30,513 bases of DNA from JAKFEW01 sp036675505 (GTDB lineage Bacteria > Cyanobacteriota > Sericytochromatia > S15B-MN24 > JAQBPE01): assembly GCA_036675505.1 (NCBI GenBank), contig JAKFEW010000083.1:1-30513 (forward strand). The letters are read 5' to 3'. Below the pieces are notes generated by a model, which searched no databases, was not told the origin of the DNA, and worked only from the letters and a program-made list of their open reading frames with translations. Both the position numbers and the translations under genes were made by a program. Shown piece after piece: positions 13,929 to 20,015 of the stretch. Positions within the stretch are counted from its first letter, which is position 1, and every line of letters begins with the position of its first letter.

Positions 13929-15705
13929 GCGCCTCGCTCGCCTTCGCGACGAGCGGCAGCGCGAACCAGAAGACCGTGCGCTGACCCGGCTCCGAGCGCA
14001 CGCCGACCTCGCCGCCGTGGGACTCCACGAGCGCCTTCACGATGTAGAGCCCGAGCCCGGTGCCGCCCGCGCGGCGCGTCGCGCCCATGTCGAGCTGGGT
14101 GAAGCGCTGGAAGAGCTTGGGGAGATCGGCCTCGGCGATGCCCTCGCCGTGGTCCTCGACCTCGCAGCGCAGCCGCTCGCCCTCGCGCACGACGCGCAGC
14201 GCGAGCGTGTCGCCTTCGGCGCCGAACTTGATCGCGTTGGAGACCAGGTTGGTCATCACCTGGCCGATGCGCTGGGCGTCGGCGAGCACCATCGGCAGGT
14301 TCGCCTCCGCCGTCACGCTCAGGCACTGGCCGCGGCGCTCGGCGAGGTGGGTCGTCGCGCCCGCGACGCGCCGCGCGACCTCCGCCAGGTCGGTCGGCGC
14401 CGGATCGAGCGTGAACTTGCCGGCCTGGATCCGGCTCATGTCGAGCAGGTCGTTGATCAGCGCGAGCAGCATGTCCGAGGCGTCGAGGATGCGGCGCGTG
14501 AAGCGGGCCTGGTCGTCGTTGAGCTCGCCAGCGAGCCCGTCCACGAGGATGCTGCCGAAGCCCATGATCGCGTTGATCGGCGTGCGCAGCTCGTGGCTGA
14601 GCACGGAGAGGAACTCGTCTTTCAAGCGGTCCAGCTCCTTGAGCTGGTCGATGTGCGCCTGCTGCAGCTGCTCATGCCGCACGCGCTCGGTCGCGTTCTG
14701 CGACATCAGCAACAGGCCATCGGCGGCGCCCCGCTCGTCGAAGACCGGCACGTAGACGAGGTCCCAATACGTCGTGCCGAGCTGCGGCTGCTCGATCGGC
14801 AAGCCGAGCGTGCGCTGCACCTGGCCGCTCGCGAGCACGCCGGTGAGGCGCGGGTTGGGGTTTTCCGCCTGCGGGAAGAGGTCGTAGTAGCTGTGCCCGC
14901 GGAATTCCGCGACGTCCCGGTCGGAAAACGAGGCGAAGACAGGGTTGACCCAGCGGAAGACCAGGTCGCGGTCGAGGTAGGCGATGCCGGTCGGCACGTG
15001 GTCGACGACGCGCTCGATGAAGGCCTTTTCGTGGGCGAGCGCCGCCGTGCGGCGCTCGACCTCGCCTTCGAGCTGCTCGTTCTGGTGTTGCAGCGCGTCG
15101 TGCAGCTGCAGCAGCTGGTCTTGCTGGGCCACGAGCTCCTCGGTCTGGGCCGAGAGCTCTTCGGTCAGCGACTGGAGCTCCTCCTGCGCCGCGACGGCCT
15201 CCTCGCGCTCGGACTCCGCGCGCGTGGCGCGCTCGACGGTGGCCGCGCGGATGCGGTCGTAGATGTCGAGGGCGGCTTGCTGCTGGGCGACGTACAGGTC
15301 GCGCAGCTGGCGCGTGATCGCGTTCGCCTCGCGGCGGTCCTCCACGAGCCTGTCCACCAGGTCGAGCATGGCGCGCTCCTGGGCGTGGTAGACCAGCACC
15401 AGGTCGGCCGACTGGACCGCCTCGCGCGAAATCCCCGGCAGCTCATCGGCCTCCCACTTCCTGAGCGCCTCGGCCGCGACGACGAGCGTGCGGCCCGCGG
15501 CCAGGTCGGTCAGGAAGGTGCGCATCCCTTCGAGCTGCATCGCCTGCAGCTCCGCCTCTGTGAGATGCGCCACCACGCTCATCAGCGGGATGTCGAACGC
15601 GCGGCAGTACGCGAGGTAGGTGGTCGCGAGCTCCTCGAGGTGGGTGTCGAGCAGGCGGGCGGCGAAGGCGCGGAGCGCGTCGCCGATGGTGGCTGTGAGG
15701 GGCAT
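13912..15705 (-). CDS. Soluble PAS sensor histidine kinase
   Basis: The 597-residue protein has no TM segment. Order: an N-terminal helical domain (about 1-130, unrecognised), a coiled coil (130-230, rich in Glu/Gln), a PAS domain (about 230-345: VVDHVPTGIAYLDRDLVFRW), then HisKA (SHELRTPINAIMGF, phospho-acceptor His371) and HATPase_c with N box (LVSNAIKF), G1 (DHGEGI) and G2 (GGTGLGLYIVK). All catalytic boxes are intact. It would autophosphorylate in response to a cytoplasmic signal and probably phosphorylates Asp54 of the convergent response regulator. The ATG at 15705 has only a weak upstream AGG. A TATACT -10 lies on the minus strand at 15740-15745. Confidence 0.92.
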   Translation of the reverse strand: MPLTATIGDALRAFAARLLDTHLEELATTYLAYCRAFDIPLMSVVAHLTEAELQAMQLEGMRTFLTDLAAGRTLVVAAEALRKWEADELPGISREAVQSADLVLVYHAQERAMLDLVDRLVEDRREANAITRQLRDLYVAQQQAALDIYDRIRAATVERATRAESEREEAVAAQEELQSLTEELSAQTEELVAQQDQLLQLHDALQHQNEQLEGEVERRTAALAHEKAFIERVVDHVPTGIAYLDRDLVFRWVNPVFASFSDRDVAEFRGHSYYDLFPQAENPNPRLTGVLASGQVQRTLGLPIEQPQLGTTYWDLVYVPVFDERGAADGLLLMSQNATERVRHEQLQQAHIDQLKELDRLKDEFLSVLSHELRTPINAIMGFGSILVDGLAGELNDDQARFTRRILDASDMLLALINDLLDMSRIQAGKFTLDPAPTDLAEVARRVAGATTHLAERRGQCLSVTAEANLPMVLADAQRIGQVMTNLVSNAIKFGAEGDTLALRVVREGERLRCEVEDHGEGIAEADLPKLFQRFTQLDMGATRRAGGTGLGLYIVKALVESHGGEVGVRSEPGQRTVFWFALPLVAKASEALRTPG

Positions 15706-15739
15706 GAAGGGGCCTGGTGAGCAACGGGTGTCCGTGGGG

Positions 15740-15770
15740 AGTATACCCGCACGGCCGGGGGTCGGTCGAA
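15740..15770 (-). promoter_or_regulatory. Putative promoter of the PAS kinase gene
   Basis: Minus-strand TATACT (plus 15740-15745) matches the -10 of the response regulator promoter exactly. A TTCGAC at plus 15765-15770 is a possible -35 with a long 19-bp spacer. Confidence 0.45.
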
Positions 15771-15778
15771 CGGGCGGC

Positions 15779-16150
15779 TCAGTAGATCTGGCCGCCCGTG
15801 TGCACCCGCCCTGCGGGGATCTCGCGGCACTCGACGAAGACGTTGTCGGCCGGCACGCCGAGGCCCTGGCCGACGGCCTCGGCGATCGCCCGCAGCGCGG
15901 CGCGAATCGCCGCGTCGGGCCGGCCTGCGCGCAGCGCGAGCGTGACCAGCGGCGCGACGTCCATCGCCTCGACCGAGGTGCGGATGCGGCCGCCCTCGAA
16001 GTAGTGGTGGTCGGCGATGCCGCGGAAGGTCACCCAGACCTTCGCGGGCGAGGTGCCGAGCGCGGCGGCGGCGGCGCGCGACGTGTCCGCGAGCAGGCCG
16101 TCGAGGTCGGCGGGGGCGCCGCCGATGGCTTCGATGCGGATGATGGGCAT
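15779..16150 (-). CDS. Tautomerase superfamily protein
   Basis: The 123-residue product starts MPIIRIEAIGG; after Met removal Pro becomes the N-terminal catalytic base, the hallmark of 4-oxalocrotonate tautomerase, CHMI and MIF proteins. Length (about 120) matches the double-unit CHMI/MIF-like group rather than the 60-residue 4-OT subunits. Other landmarks are GTSPAKVWVTFRGI (beta-alpha-beta unit) and GVPADNVFVECREI. Substrate is unknown; family members interconvert keto-enol forms of 2-oxo acids, often in aromatic degradation. The ATG at 16150 has AAGGAGA seven bases upstream. It is divergent from the small ORF at 16225, with a shared inverted repeat between. Confidence 0.85.
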   Translation of the reverse strand: MPIIRIEAIGGAPADLDGLLADTSRAAAAALGTSPAKVWVTFRGIADHHYFEGGRIRTSVEAMDVAPLVTLALRAGRPDAAIRAALRAIAEAVGQGLGVPADNVFVECREIPAGRVHTGGQIY

Positions 16151-16172
16151 GGGGCTTCTCCTTGCGGCGCTA

Positions 16173-16193
16173 TCATACCGCCGCGGGGTATGA
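16173..16193. promoter_or_regulatory. Inverted repeat in a divergent promoter region
   Basis: TCATACC (16173-16179) and GGTATGA (16187-16193) are perfect reverse complements with a 7-base spacer. Each arm overlaps a -10-like hexamer, TATGAT on the minus strand and TATGAA on the plus strand, so one dimeric regulator could control both the tautomerase gene and the small ORF. Confidence 0.5.
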
Positions 16194-16224
16194 ACGGGCA
16201 GACCCTCGACCCGAGGAGGCGAGC

Positions 16225-16386
16225 ATGACCACCGAGGCCGTCTACGTGGCGCTCGACGCGTCGGTCTTCGAGGCGCGCTTCCGCGCCTACCCGCCCGTGG
16301 CCGACGACCTCGAGGGGCTCGCGGCCTTCCTGGGCTCGGAGGCCGCGGCCGGTCGCTGGCTGCTGGCCTGGATCGCGCCGACCTGA
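16225..16386 (+). CDS. Small hypothetical protein, 53 aa
   Basis: The ORF encodes MTTEAVYVALDASVFEARF and on to WLLAWIAPT. It has normal high-GC3 codon use and is preceded by a good GAGGAGG site, spacing about 5. The protein is acidic and alpha-helical in character, with no TM or signal. No family is recognised; the ribosome binding site and position between two control regions are the main support. Confidence 0.55.
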   Translation: MTTEAVYVALDASVFEARFRAYPPVADDLEGLAAFLGSEAAAGRWLLAWIAPT

Positions 16387-16410
16387 GCAAGATCTCGCTC
16401 CGGCCGCCTA

Positions 16411-16444
16411 TAACTGCTCTTAACCTCACCATCAGGAGCAGTTA
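16411..16444 (+). promoter_or_regulatory. Inverted repeat covering the ribosome binding site of the beta-lactamase-fold gene
   Basis: TAACTGCTC (16411-16419) pairs perfectly with GAGCAGTTA (16436-16444), with 16 bases between. The right arm overlaps the AGGAG ribosome binding site (16434-16438) and ends two bases before the ATG at 16447. The left arm overlaps a TATAAC -10-like hexamer (16409-16414). It could be an mRNA hairpin masking the ribosome binding site or a DNA operator. Confidence 0.6.
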
Positions 16445-16446
16445 AT

Positions 16447-17580
16447 ATGAAGGCCCTCGTCCGTGCCATGTTCGCCTTCGCCGTCGTCTCGACGGCCGGC
16501 TGCGGCCTGGCGGCCCCCGGGGCCCAGCGGGCGGCGGGCGCGCTCGGCGCCTCCGCCAAGGCAATCGGCCCCGGCATCGACGAGCTGTTCGCGAACCTCG
16601 TGGCGGGCAAGTCGCCGGGTGCCGCGGTGGTCGTGCTCAAGGGCGGCCGGGTCGTGCACCAGAAGGGCTACGGCACGGCGGACCTCGCGACCGGCCGGGC
16701 GGTCGGCCTCGACACCACCTTCGACCTCGGCCAGGCCTCGATGCCGGTCACGGCGATGGCCGTGATGGTGCTGGCGGAGCGCGGCGCCGTGTCCTACGAC
16801 GCGCCCGCCGCGAAGTGGCTGCCCGAGCTCAAGGGCGCAGCCAAGGCCGTCACGGTGCGGCAGCTGTTGAACCACACGGCGGGCCTGCCCGACTACCGCC
16901 CGCTCTACGCCGACAAGGTCGCCCAGGGCGCCTGGCCGGCGAACTACGCGCCCACCTCCAAGGAGATCCTGGCGCTCGTCGGCGCCCAGCCCGGGCTCGA
17001 CCTCACGCCCGGCGAGGACTTCGCCTCCTCGCCCTCGAACTACGTGGCCCTCGCGCAGCTCGTGGAGCGCGCCTCGGGCCAGCGCTTCGCGGCCTTCGTG
17101 AAGCAGCACGTCTTCAAGCCGCTCGGCATGACCCAGGCCCGCGTCGCCGACGAGGCCGCCAAGCCCGACCCGAAGCGCGCCGCGAGCTACGTCTTCCGCG
17201 ACGGCAGGTACGAGGCCTTCGCGCGCGGCCCGCTCGACGGCGTGTACGGCGACGGCGGCGTGCAGGTCTCCGCGCGCGACCTCGCGCGCTGGGCGCGCGC
17301 CTACGCGCCTGGCACGTTGGTGGGCGCCGAGGCGGTCAAGCAGGCCACCACGCCGCCGGAGCTGACCGCGGGCGGCCGCTCGAACTACGGCTTCGGGCTG
17401 CTCGTGAAGAACTCGACCGCGGGCGACCCGATGATGATGCATGCGGGCCAGACGGCGGGCTTCCGCACGGCGCTGCTGATGCGGCCGGAGAAGGGCTTCA
17501 TGGCGGTGGTGCTGTCAAACACGAAGGACACCGCGGCGCTGGCGCTGGCGGACGAGATCATGATCCAGGTGGTGAAGTAG
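16447..17580 (+). CDS. Serine beta-lactamase-fold lipoprotein with lost SxxK and Tyr motifs
   Basis: The 377-residue product has a lipoprotein-like signal (MKALVRAMFAFAVVSTAGC, Cys19) and a class C beta-lactamase/D-peptidase fold from about residue 45. Fold landmarks are clear: GAAVVVLKGGRVVHQKGYG, LLNHTAGLPDY, GDGGVQVSARDLARWA and HAGQTAGF (the H-x-G motif, His332). The nucleophile motif, normally S-x-x-K before Q-F-T-A, reads Q96-A-S-M99 before PVTA. The usual Y-S-N reads S-S-P (ASSPSNY). Both the acylated Ser and the general-base Lys and Tyr are therefore missing, so beta-lactamase or peptidase activity is not expected. A binding or scaffold role at the envelope is likelier. The start has AGGAG and sits beside the inverted repeat. 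Confidence 0.88.
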   Translation: MKALVRAMFAFAVVSTAGCGLAAPGAQRAAGALGASAKAIGPGIDELFANLVAGKSPGAAVVVLKGGRVVHQKGYGTADLATGRAVGLDTTFDLGQASMPVTAMAVMVLAERGAVSYDAPAAKWLPELKGAAKAVTVRQLLNHTAGLPDYRPLYADKVAQGAWPANYAPTSKEILALVGAQPGLDLTPGEDFASSPSNYVALAQLVERASGQRFAAFVKQHVFKPLGMTQARVADEAAKPDPKRAASYVFRDGRYEAFARGPLDGVYGDGGVQVSARDLARWARAYAPGTLVGAEAVKQATTPPELTAGGRSNYGFGLLVKNSTAGDPMMMHAGQTAGFRTALLMRPEKGFMAVVLSNTKDTAALALADEIMIQVVK

Positions 17581-17796
17581 CGGGGCTACTTCCCCTCGGC
17601 CGGCAGCGGCTCGGTGGCCACCCGCCAGGCCGACGCAGGTCCCCGGGACCACGAGCACGAAGGTGCCGATGGTGATGAGCACCTTGGCCGCGGTGGGCGC
17701 CTTCCAGCGGCGCCAGCCGAGCGCGAGGGCCACGGTGGCGACGGCGGGGAGCACGATGGCCATGATGGCCATGAAGCTGAGGGCGTCGATTCGCAT
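17515..17796 (-). CDS. Small protein with two TM helices; possible frameshift near C-terminus
   Basis: From the ATG at 17796 the product opens MRIDALSFMAIMAIVLPAV and has two hydrophobic helices (about residues 7-28 and 42-62) joined by a basic loop GWRRWKAP. It is probably a small inner-membrane protein. After residue 62 this frame runs 66 bases into the antisense of the preceding gene's end and becomes Arg/His-rich. In the neighbouring frame the sequence instead ends neatly with VATEPLPAEGK and a TAG at 17586-17588. A one-base indel near the CCCCGGG tract at about 17641 would switch frames, so the true end may be 17586. No Shine-Dalgarno is seen. An extended -10 lies at 17873-17881. Confidence 0.45.
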   Translation of the reverse strand: MRIDALSFMAIMAIVLPAVATVALALGWRRWKAPTAAKVLITIGTFVLVVPGTCVGLAGGHRAAAGRGEVAPLLHHLDHDLVRQRQRRGVLRV

Positions 17797-17825
17797 GGGG
17801 TGGGCTCGGCGTCCCTCGAATTTCC

Positions 17826-17866
17826 GCCGGCCTTCGTGGCCGGCTCGACGGGCCCAGGGCGGGCCC
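17826..17866 (-). other. Two adjacent hairpins in the leader of the two-TM gene
   Basis: GCCGGCC (17826-17832) pairs with GGCCGGC (17838-17844), and GGGCCC occurs at 17850-17855 and 17861-17866. With a start near 17866 from the extended -10, both would be in the 5' leader RNA. Confidence 0.4.
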
Positions 17867-17872
17867 GATCCC

Positions 17873-17881
17873 ACTATAGCA
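17873..17881 (-). promoter_or_regulatory. Extended -10 promoter of the two-TM protein gene
   Basis: The minus strand reads TGC-TATAGT, an extended -10 (hexamer plus 17873-17878). GTCGAC, 17 bp upstream (plus 17896-17901), is a weak -35. Confidence 0.45.
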
Positions 17882-18163
17882 CCATGGCGGCGGGCGTCGA
17901 CCCGGGCGCGGGACCCACGGCCGACGACCAGGCCGAAACGTCGATGGACCTCGGTTGGATAGCTTCGTAACGCGCCGCCGATCGACCGCAGGCGCGTAGT
18001 AGCGGGCGCGACGACTGCCTGATTTATTCATACGAGGATAAGGCCAGAGAAAGGAACGTTTAAACCGTATGGGTGCCGGGCGTGGCGGCCGATGAGGTGA
18101 GCAGGGAGGCGCGCCGCAGCCGGCGCCCCCCGAACGAGTCCCCTGACCGAATCGAGGACCCCC
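17882..18163. other. Intergenic region upstream of the acyltransferase-oxidase cassette
   Basis: A 28-codon plus-strand ORF at 17884 has no ribosome binding site and is not called. The stretch 18020-18070 is AT-rich, with TTTATTCATACG, a GTTTAAAC palindrome and a later CGTATG, and is the likely promoter region of the cassette. No hexamer pair is convincing. Confidence 0.4.
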
Positions 18164-18421
18164 ATGCCCATCGCGCCCCGCACCCTCGTCCCCTCGCCGC
18201 TCCGCGCCTTCAAGGCCCGCGAGCCGGTCAACGCTTCCAAGGGGCCGGCGAAGACCGAGCCGAAGGCCGAGCCGAAGGCGGAGAAGACCGCCCAGGAGAA
18301 GTACTACGAGTACCGCCACAAGAAGGAGGTCGCCGAGGACGTGGTCGAGATCCTCGACCTGCTGATCCTCACCGGCAAGGGCGCCTCCAAGGGGTCCTCC
18401 AGGTCGCCCTGGGGCGGCTAG
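18164..18421 (+). CDS. Small Lys/Glu-rich protein, 85 aa, first gene of the cassette
   Basis: The product begins MPIAPRTLVPSPLRAFKARE. A charged repeat-like stretch follows (KTEPKAEPKAEK), then a helical segment (YYEYRHKKEVAEDVVEILDLLIL, residues 47-69) and a Gly/Ser tail ending SSRSPWGG. There is no signal peptide. The ATG at 18164 has GAGGA upstream. It lies 32 bases before the acyltransferase gene in the same direction, so co-transcription is likely. It could be a partner protein or a substrate for the enzymes that follow; nothing in the sequence decides this. Confidence 0.6.
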   Translation: MPIAPRTLVPSPLRAFKAREPVNASKGPAKTEPKAEPKAEKTAQEKYYEYRHKKEVAEDVVEILDLLILTGKGASKGSSRSPWGG

Positions 18422-18453
18422 GCAACGCCCCTCGCGCTCCCTGGGAGGCCCCC

Positions 18454-19053
18454 ATGACGTCCAGCATCCTCCATCGGTTCCGGCAGCTCCGCGCCTGGTC
18501 CGGCGTGCGCTTCGAGGTCGTCCACGGCGGCCGCCGCATGGCGGAGATCCGGGCGTTGCGCGCACGCACGTACGAGGCCTGCATGCCCTACATGCTCGCG
18601 GCGCACGGCGTGGCCGACGCGTACGACGCGCGGGCGATCCACGTCCTGGCCTTCCGGGGCGATCGCCTCGTCGGCGCGCTCCGGCTCGTGCCCTCGCCGG
18701 GGATCGAGACGGCCGAATACTTCCCGGGCTGGGCCGCCCACGTGGACGATCGGCCCATGCTGGAGCTCGGCCGCTTCGTGGTCGACCCGGCTGAGCAACA
18801 CGCCGGCATCGGCACCCGCCTCGTGGCGGAGGCGATCCGCTGGGCGTCGCCACGCACGGAGTATCACGGCCTGGTCGCGTTCGCGCGCGAGTCGATGGCG
18901 CGTCGCTTCTTCCGGATGGGGATGCGGGTCGTCGAACGCCGCGAGGCCATCGAAGGCAAGAGCCCGGAACCTTACTACTTGCTCATGGGCACCCGGCGCG
19001 ACCGCGCCCGCTTCTTCCGCCACATGGTCGGCCTGAGCCGATTCGGGCGTTGA
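18454..19053 (+). CDS. GNAT-fold N-acyltransferase, LuxI/FeeM-like
   Basis: The 199-residue product has features of the autoinducer-synthase and N-acyl amino acid synthase branch of GNAT. These are RALRARTYEACMPYM near residue 35, DAYDARAIHVLAFRGDRLVGALRLVPS (acidic residues plus the strand leading to G-x-x-R-L), and LELGRFVVDPAEQHAGIG, where LuxI/FeeM proteins have E-x-S-R followed by a strand and helix. A C-terminal basic helix follows. Such enzymes join a fatty acyl group from acyl-ACP or acyl-CoA to an amino acid or related amine; an ordinary acetyltransferase is the alternative. The ATG at 18454 has GGGAGG upstream. The next gene starts 19 bases after the stop. Confidence 0.75.
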   Translation: MTSSILHRFRQLRAWSGVRFEVVHGGRRMAEIRALRARTYEACMPYMLAAHGVADAYDARAIHVLAFRGDRLVGALRLVPSPGIETAEYFPGWAAHVDDRPMLELGRFVVDPAEQHAGIGTRLVAEAIRWASPRTEYHGLVAFARESMARRFFRMGMRVVERREAIEGKSPEPYYLLMGTRRDRARFFRHMVGLSRFGR

Positions 19054-19072
19054 CGACAGAAAGGACCACCCG

Positions 19073-19780
19073 ATGACCACCCTCGCGGACCCCACCACCC
19101 TCGCCCCCCGTGACGCCGAGCGCCTCGCGGCCCTCGACGCCGCCTGCGAGAAGGTCTGGGAGCAGATCATGGCCACCGCGTTCTACCAGCGCCTGACGGA
19201 CGGCACGCTGGACCTCGCGATCCTGCGCCGCTTCCTGCTCGAGACGTACCACTACGTCCGGCACAACGCGAAGAACCAGGCCGCCGTGGTGCTGCGGGCG
19301 TCGGATGACCAGAGCGGCTACATCCACTACTGCCTCAAGCACGCCATGGAGGAAAACGGGCACGAGCGGATGTGCCTGAACGACCTCGCGAGCCTCGGCT
19401 TCCCGGTCGAGACCGTCGACCGCTTCCGCCCGTTGCCGGCCACCGCGACCTTCGTCGCCTTCCTCTACCACTGGGCGCAGACCGGCAACCCGGTCGCGCG
19501 GCTCGGCTACAGCTACTTCGCCGAAGGCGCGCACACGTACCTCGGCCCGGCGATCGCCCGCGCCAAGGCGCACTACGGGCTGACGGACAACCAGCTCACG
19601 TTCTTCGTCAGCCACGGCTTGATCGACGAGAAGCACTTCGCCGAGGTGCGCGAGGCCGTGGTCCGCCACTGCCGAACCGACCAGGACTGGGACGACGTCC
19701 TGTACATGATCGAGGTGACCGGCGGCCAGACGGCCCACATGCTCGCCGAAGTCGTGAACCATCCCCTCGAAGCGGCATGA
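19073..19780 (+). CDS. Heme-oxygenase-like diiron oxidase (HDO; iron-containing redox enzyme family)
   Basis: The 235-residue helical protein carries the complete ligand set of the HDO family: E-x6-H (Glu57, His64 in ETYHYVRHNAKN), a mid-helix Glu (Glu151 in YFAEGAHT) and H-x3-D-x2-H (His181, Asp185, His188 in SHGLIDEKHF). Known HDO enzymes (UndA, SznF, BesC, CADD) activate O2 at a diiron site to decarboxylate, N-oxygenate or fragment fatty acids and amino acids. With an acyltransferase just upstream, an acylated or amino-acid-derived substrate is a reasonable inference. Start: ATG 19073 with AAAGGA. The stop TGA at 19778-19780 overlaps the next ATG (ATGA). Confidence 0.85.
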   Translation: MTTLADPTTLAPRDAERLAALDAACEKVWEQIMATAFYQRLTDGTLDLAILRRFLLETYHYVRHNAKNQAAVVLRASDDQSGYIHYCLKHAMEENGHERMCLNDLASLGFPVETVDRFRPLPATATFVAFLYHWAQTGNPVARLGYSYFAEGAHTYLGPAIARAKAHYGLTDNQLTFFVSHGLIDEKHFAEVREAVVRHCRTDQDWDDVLYMIEVTGGQTAHMLAEVVNHPLEAA

Positions 19781-19968
19781 CCCGCCGCGGAACCCGAACC
19801 CCCACGCGCGCGGTCGAGCTCTGGCGCATCGGCGTCCTGATCGCGCCGGCGCTCGTCCTCGGCCCCGCCGGCCGGATCGTCGGCGGTCTCGCCGGCCGGG
19901 CGTGGACCTTCGCGGGGACCCTGCCGACGGGCCGGTTACCATCCATGCCCAGGCCGCCGGCCTGGTAG
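19777..19968 (+). CDS. Small membrane peptide, translationally coupled, 63 aa
   Basis: The ATG at 19777 overlaps the diiron oxidase stop (ATGA), the usual sign of translational coupling. The product begins MTRRGTRTPTRAVELWRIG. It has one hydrophobic helix (about residues 18-43: GVLIAPALVLGPAGRIVGGLAG) and a short basic tail ending PRPPAW. It is likely an inner-membrane peptide, possibly anchoring or exporting for the cassette. No family is recognised, and real expression is inferred from the overlap and codon use. Confidence 0.5.
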   Translation: MTRRGTRTPTRAVELWRIGVLIAPALVLGPAGRIVGGLAGRAWTFAGTLPTGRLPSMPRPPAW

Positions 19969-20015
19969 CATGGGGTACGGCGGCCGGGCGGAAGCCGAAG
20001 AGTGACGAGGAACCG

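Noticed and set aside
17884..17970. 28-codon ORF starting MAAGVDPGAG
   Set aside because: No ribosome binding site and no sign of coding bias; it overlaps the minus-strand promoter.
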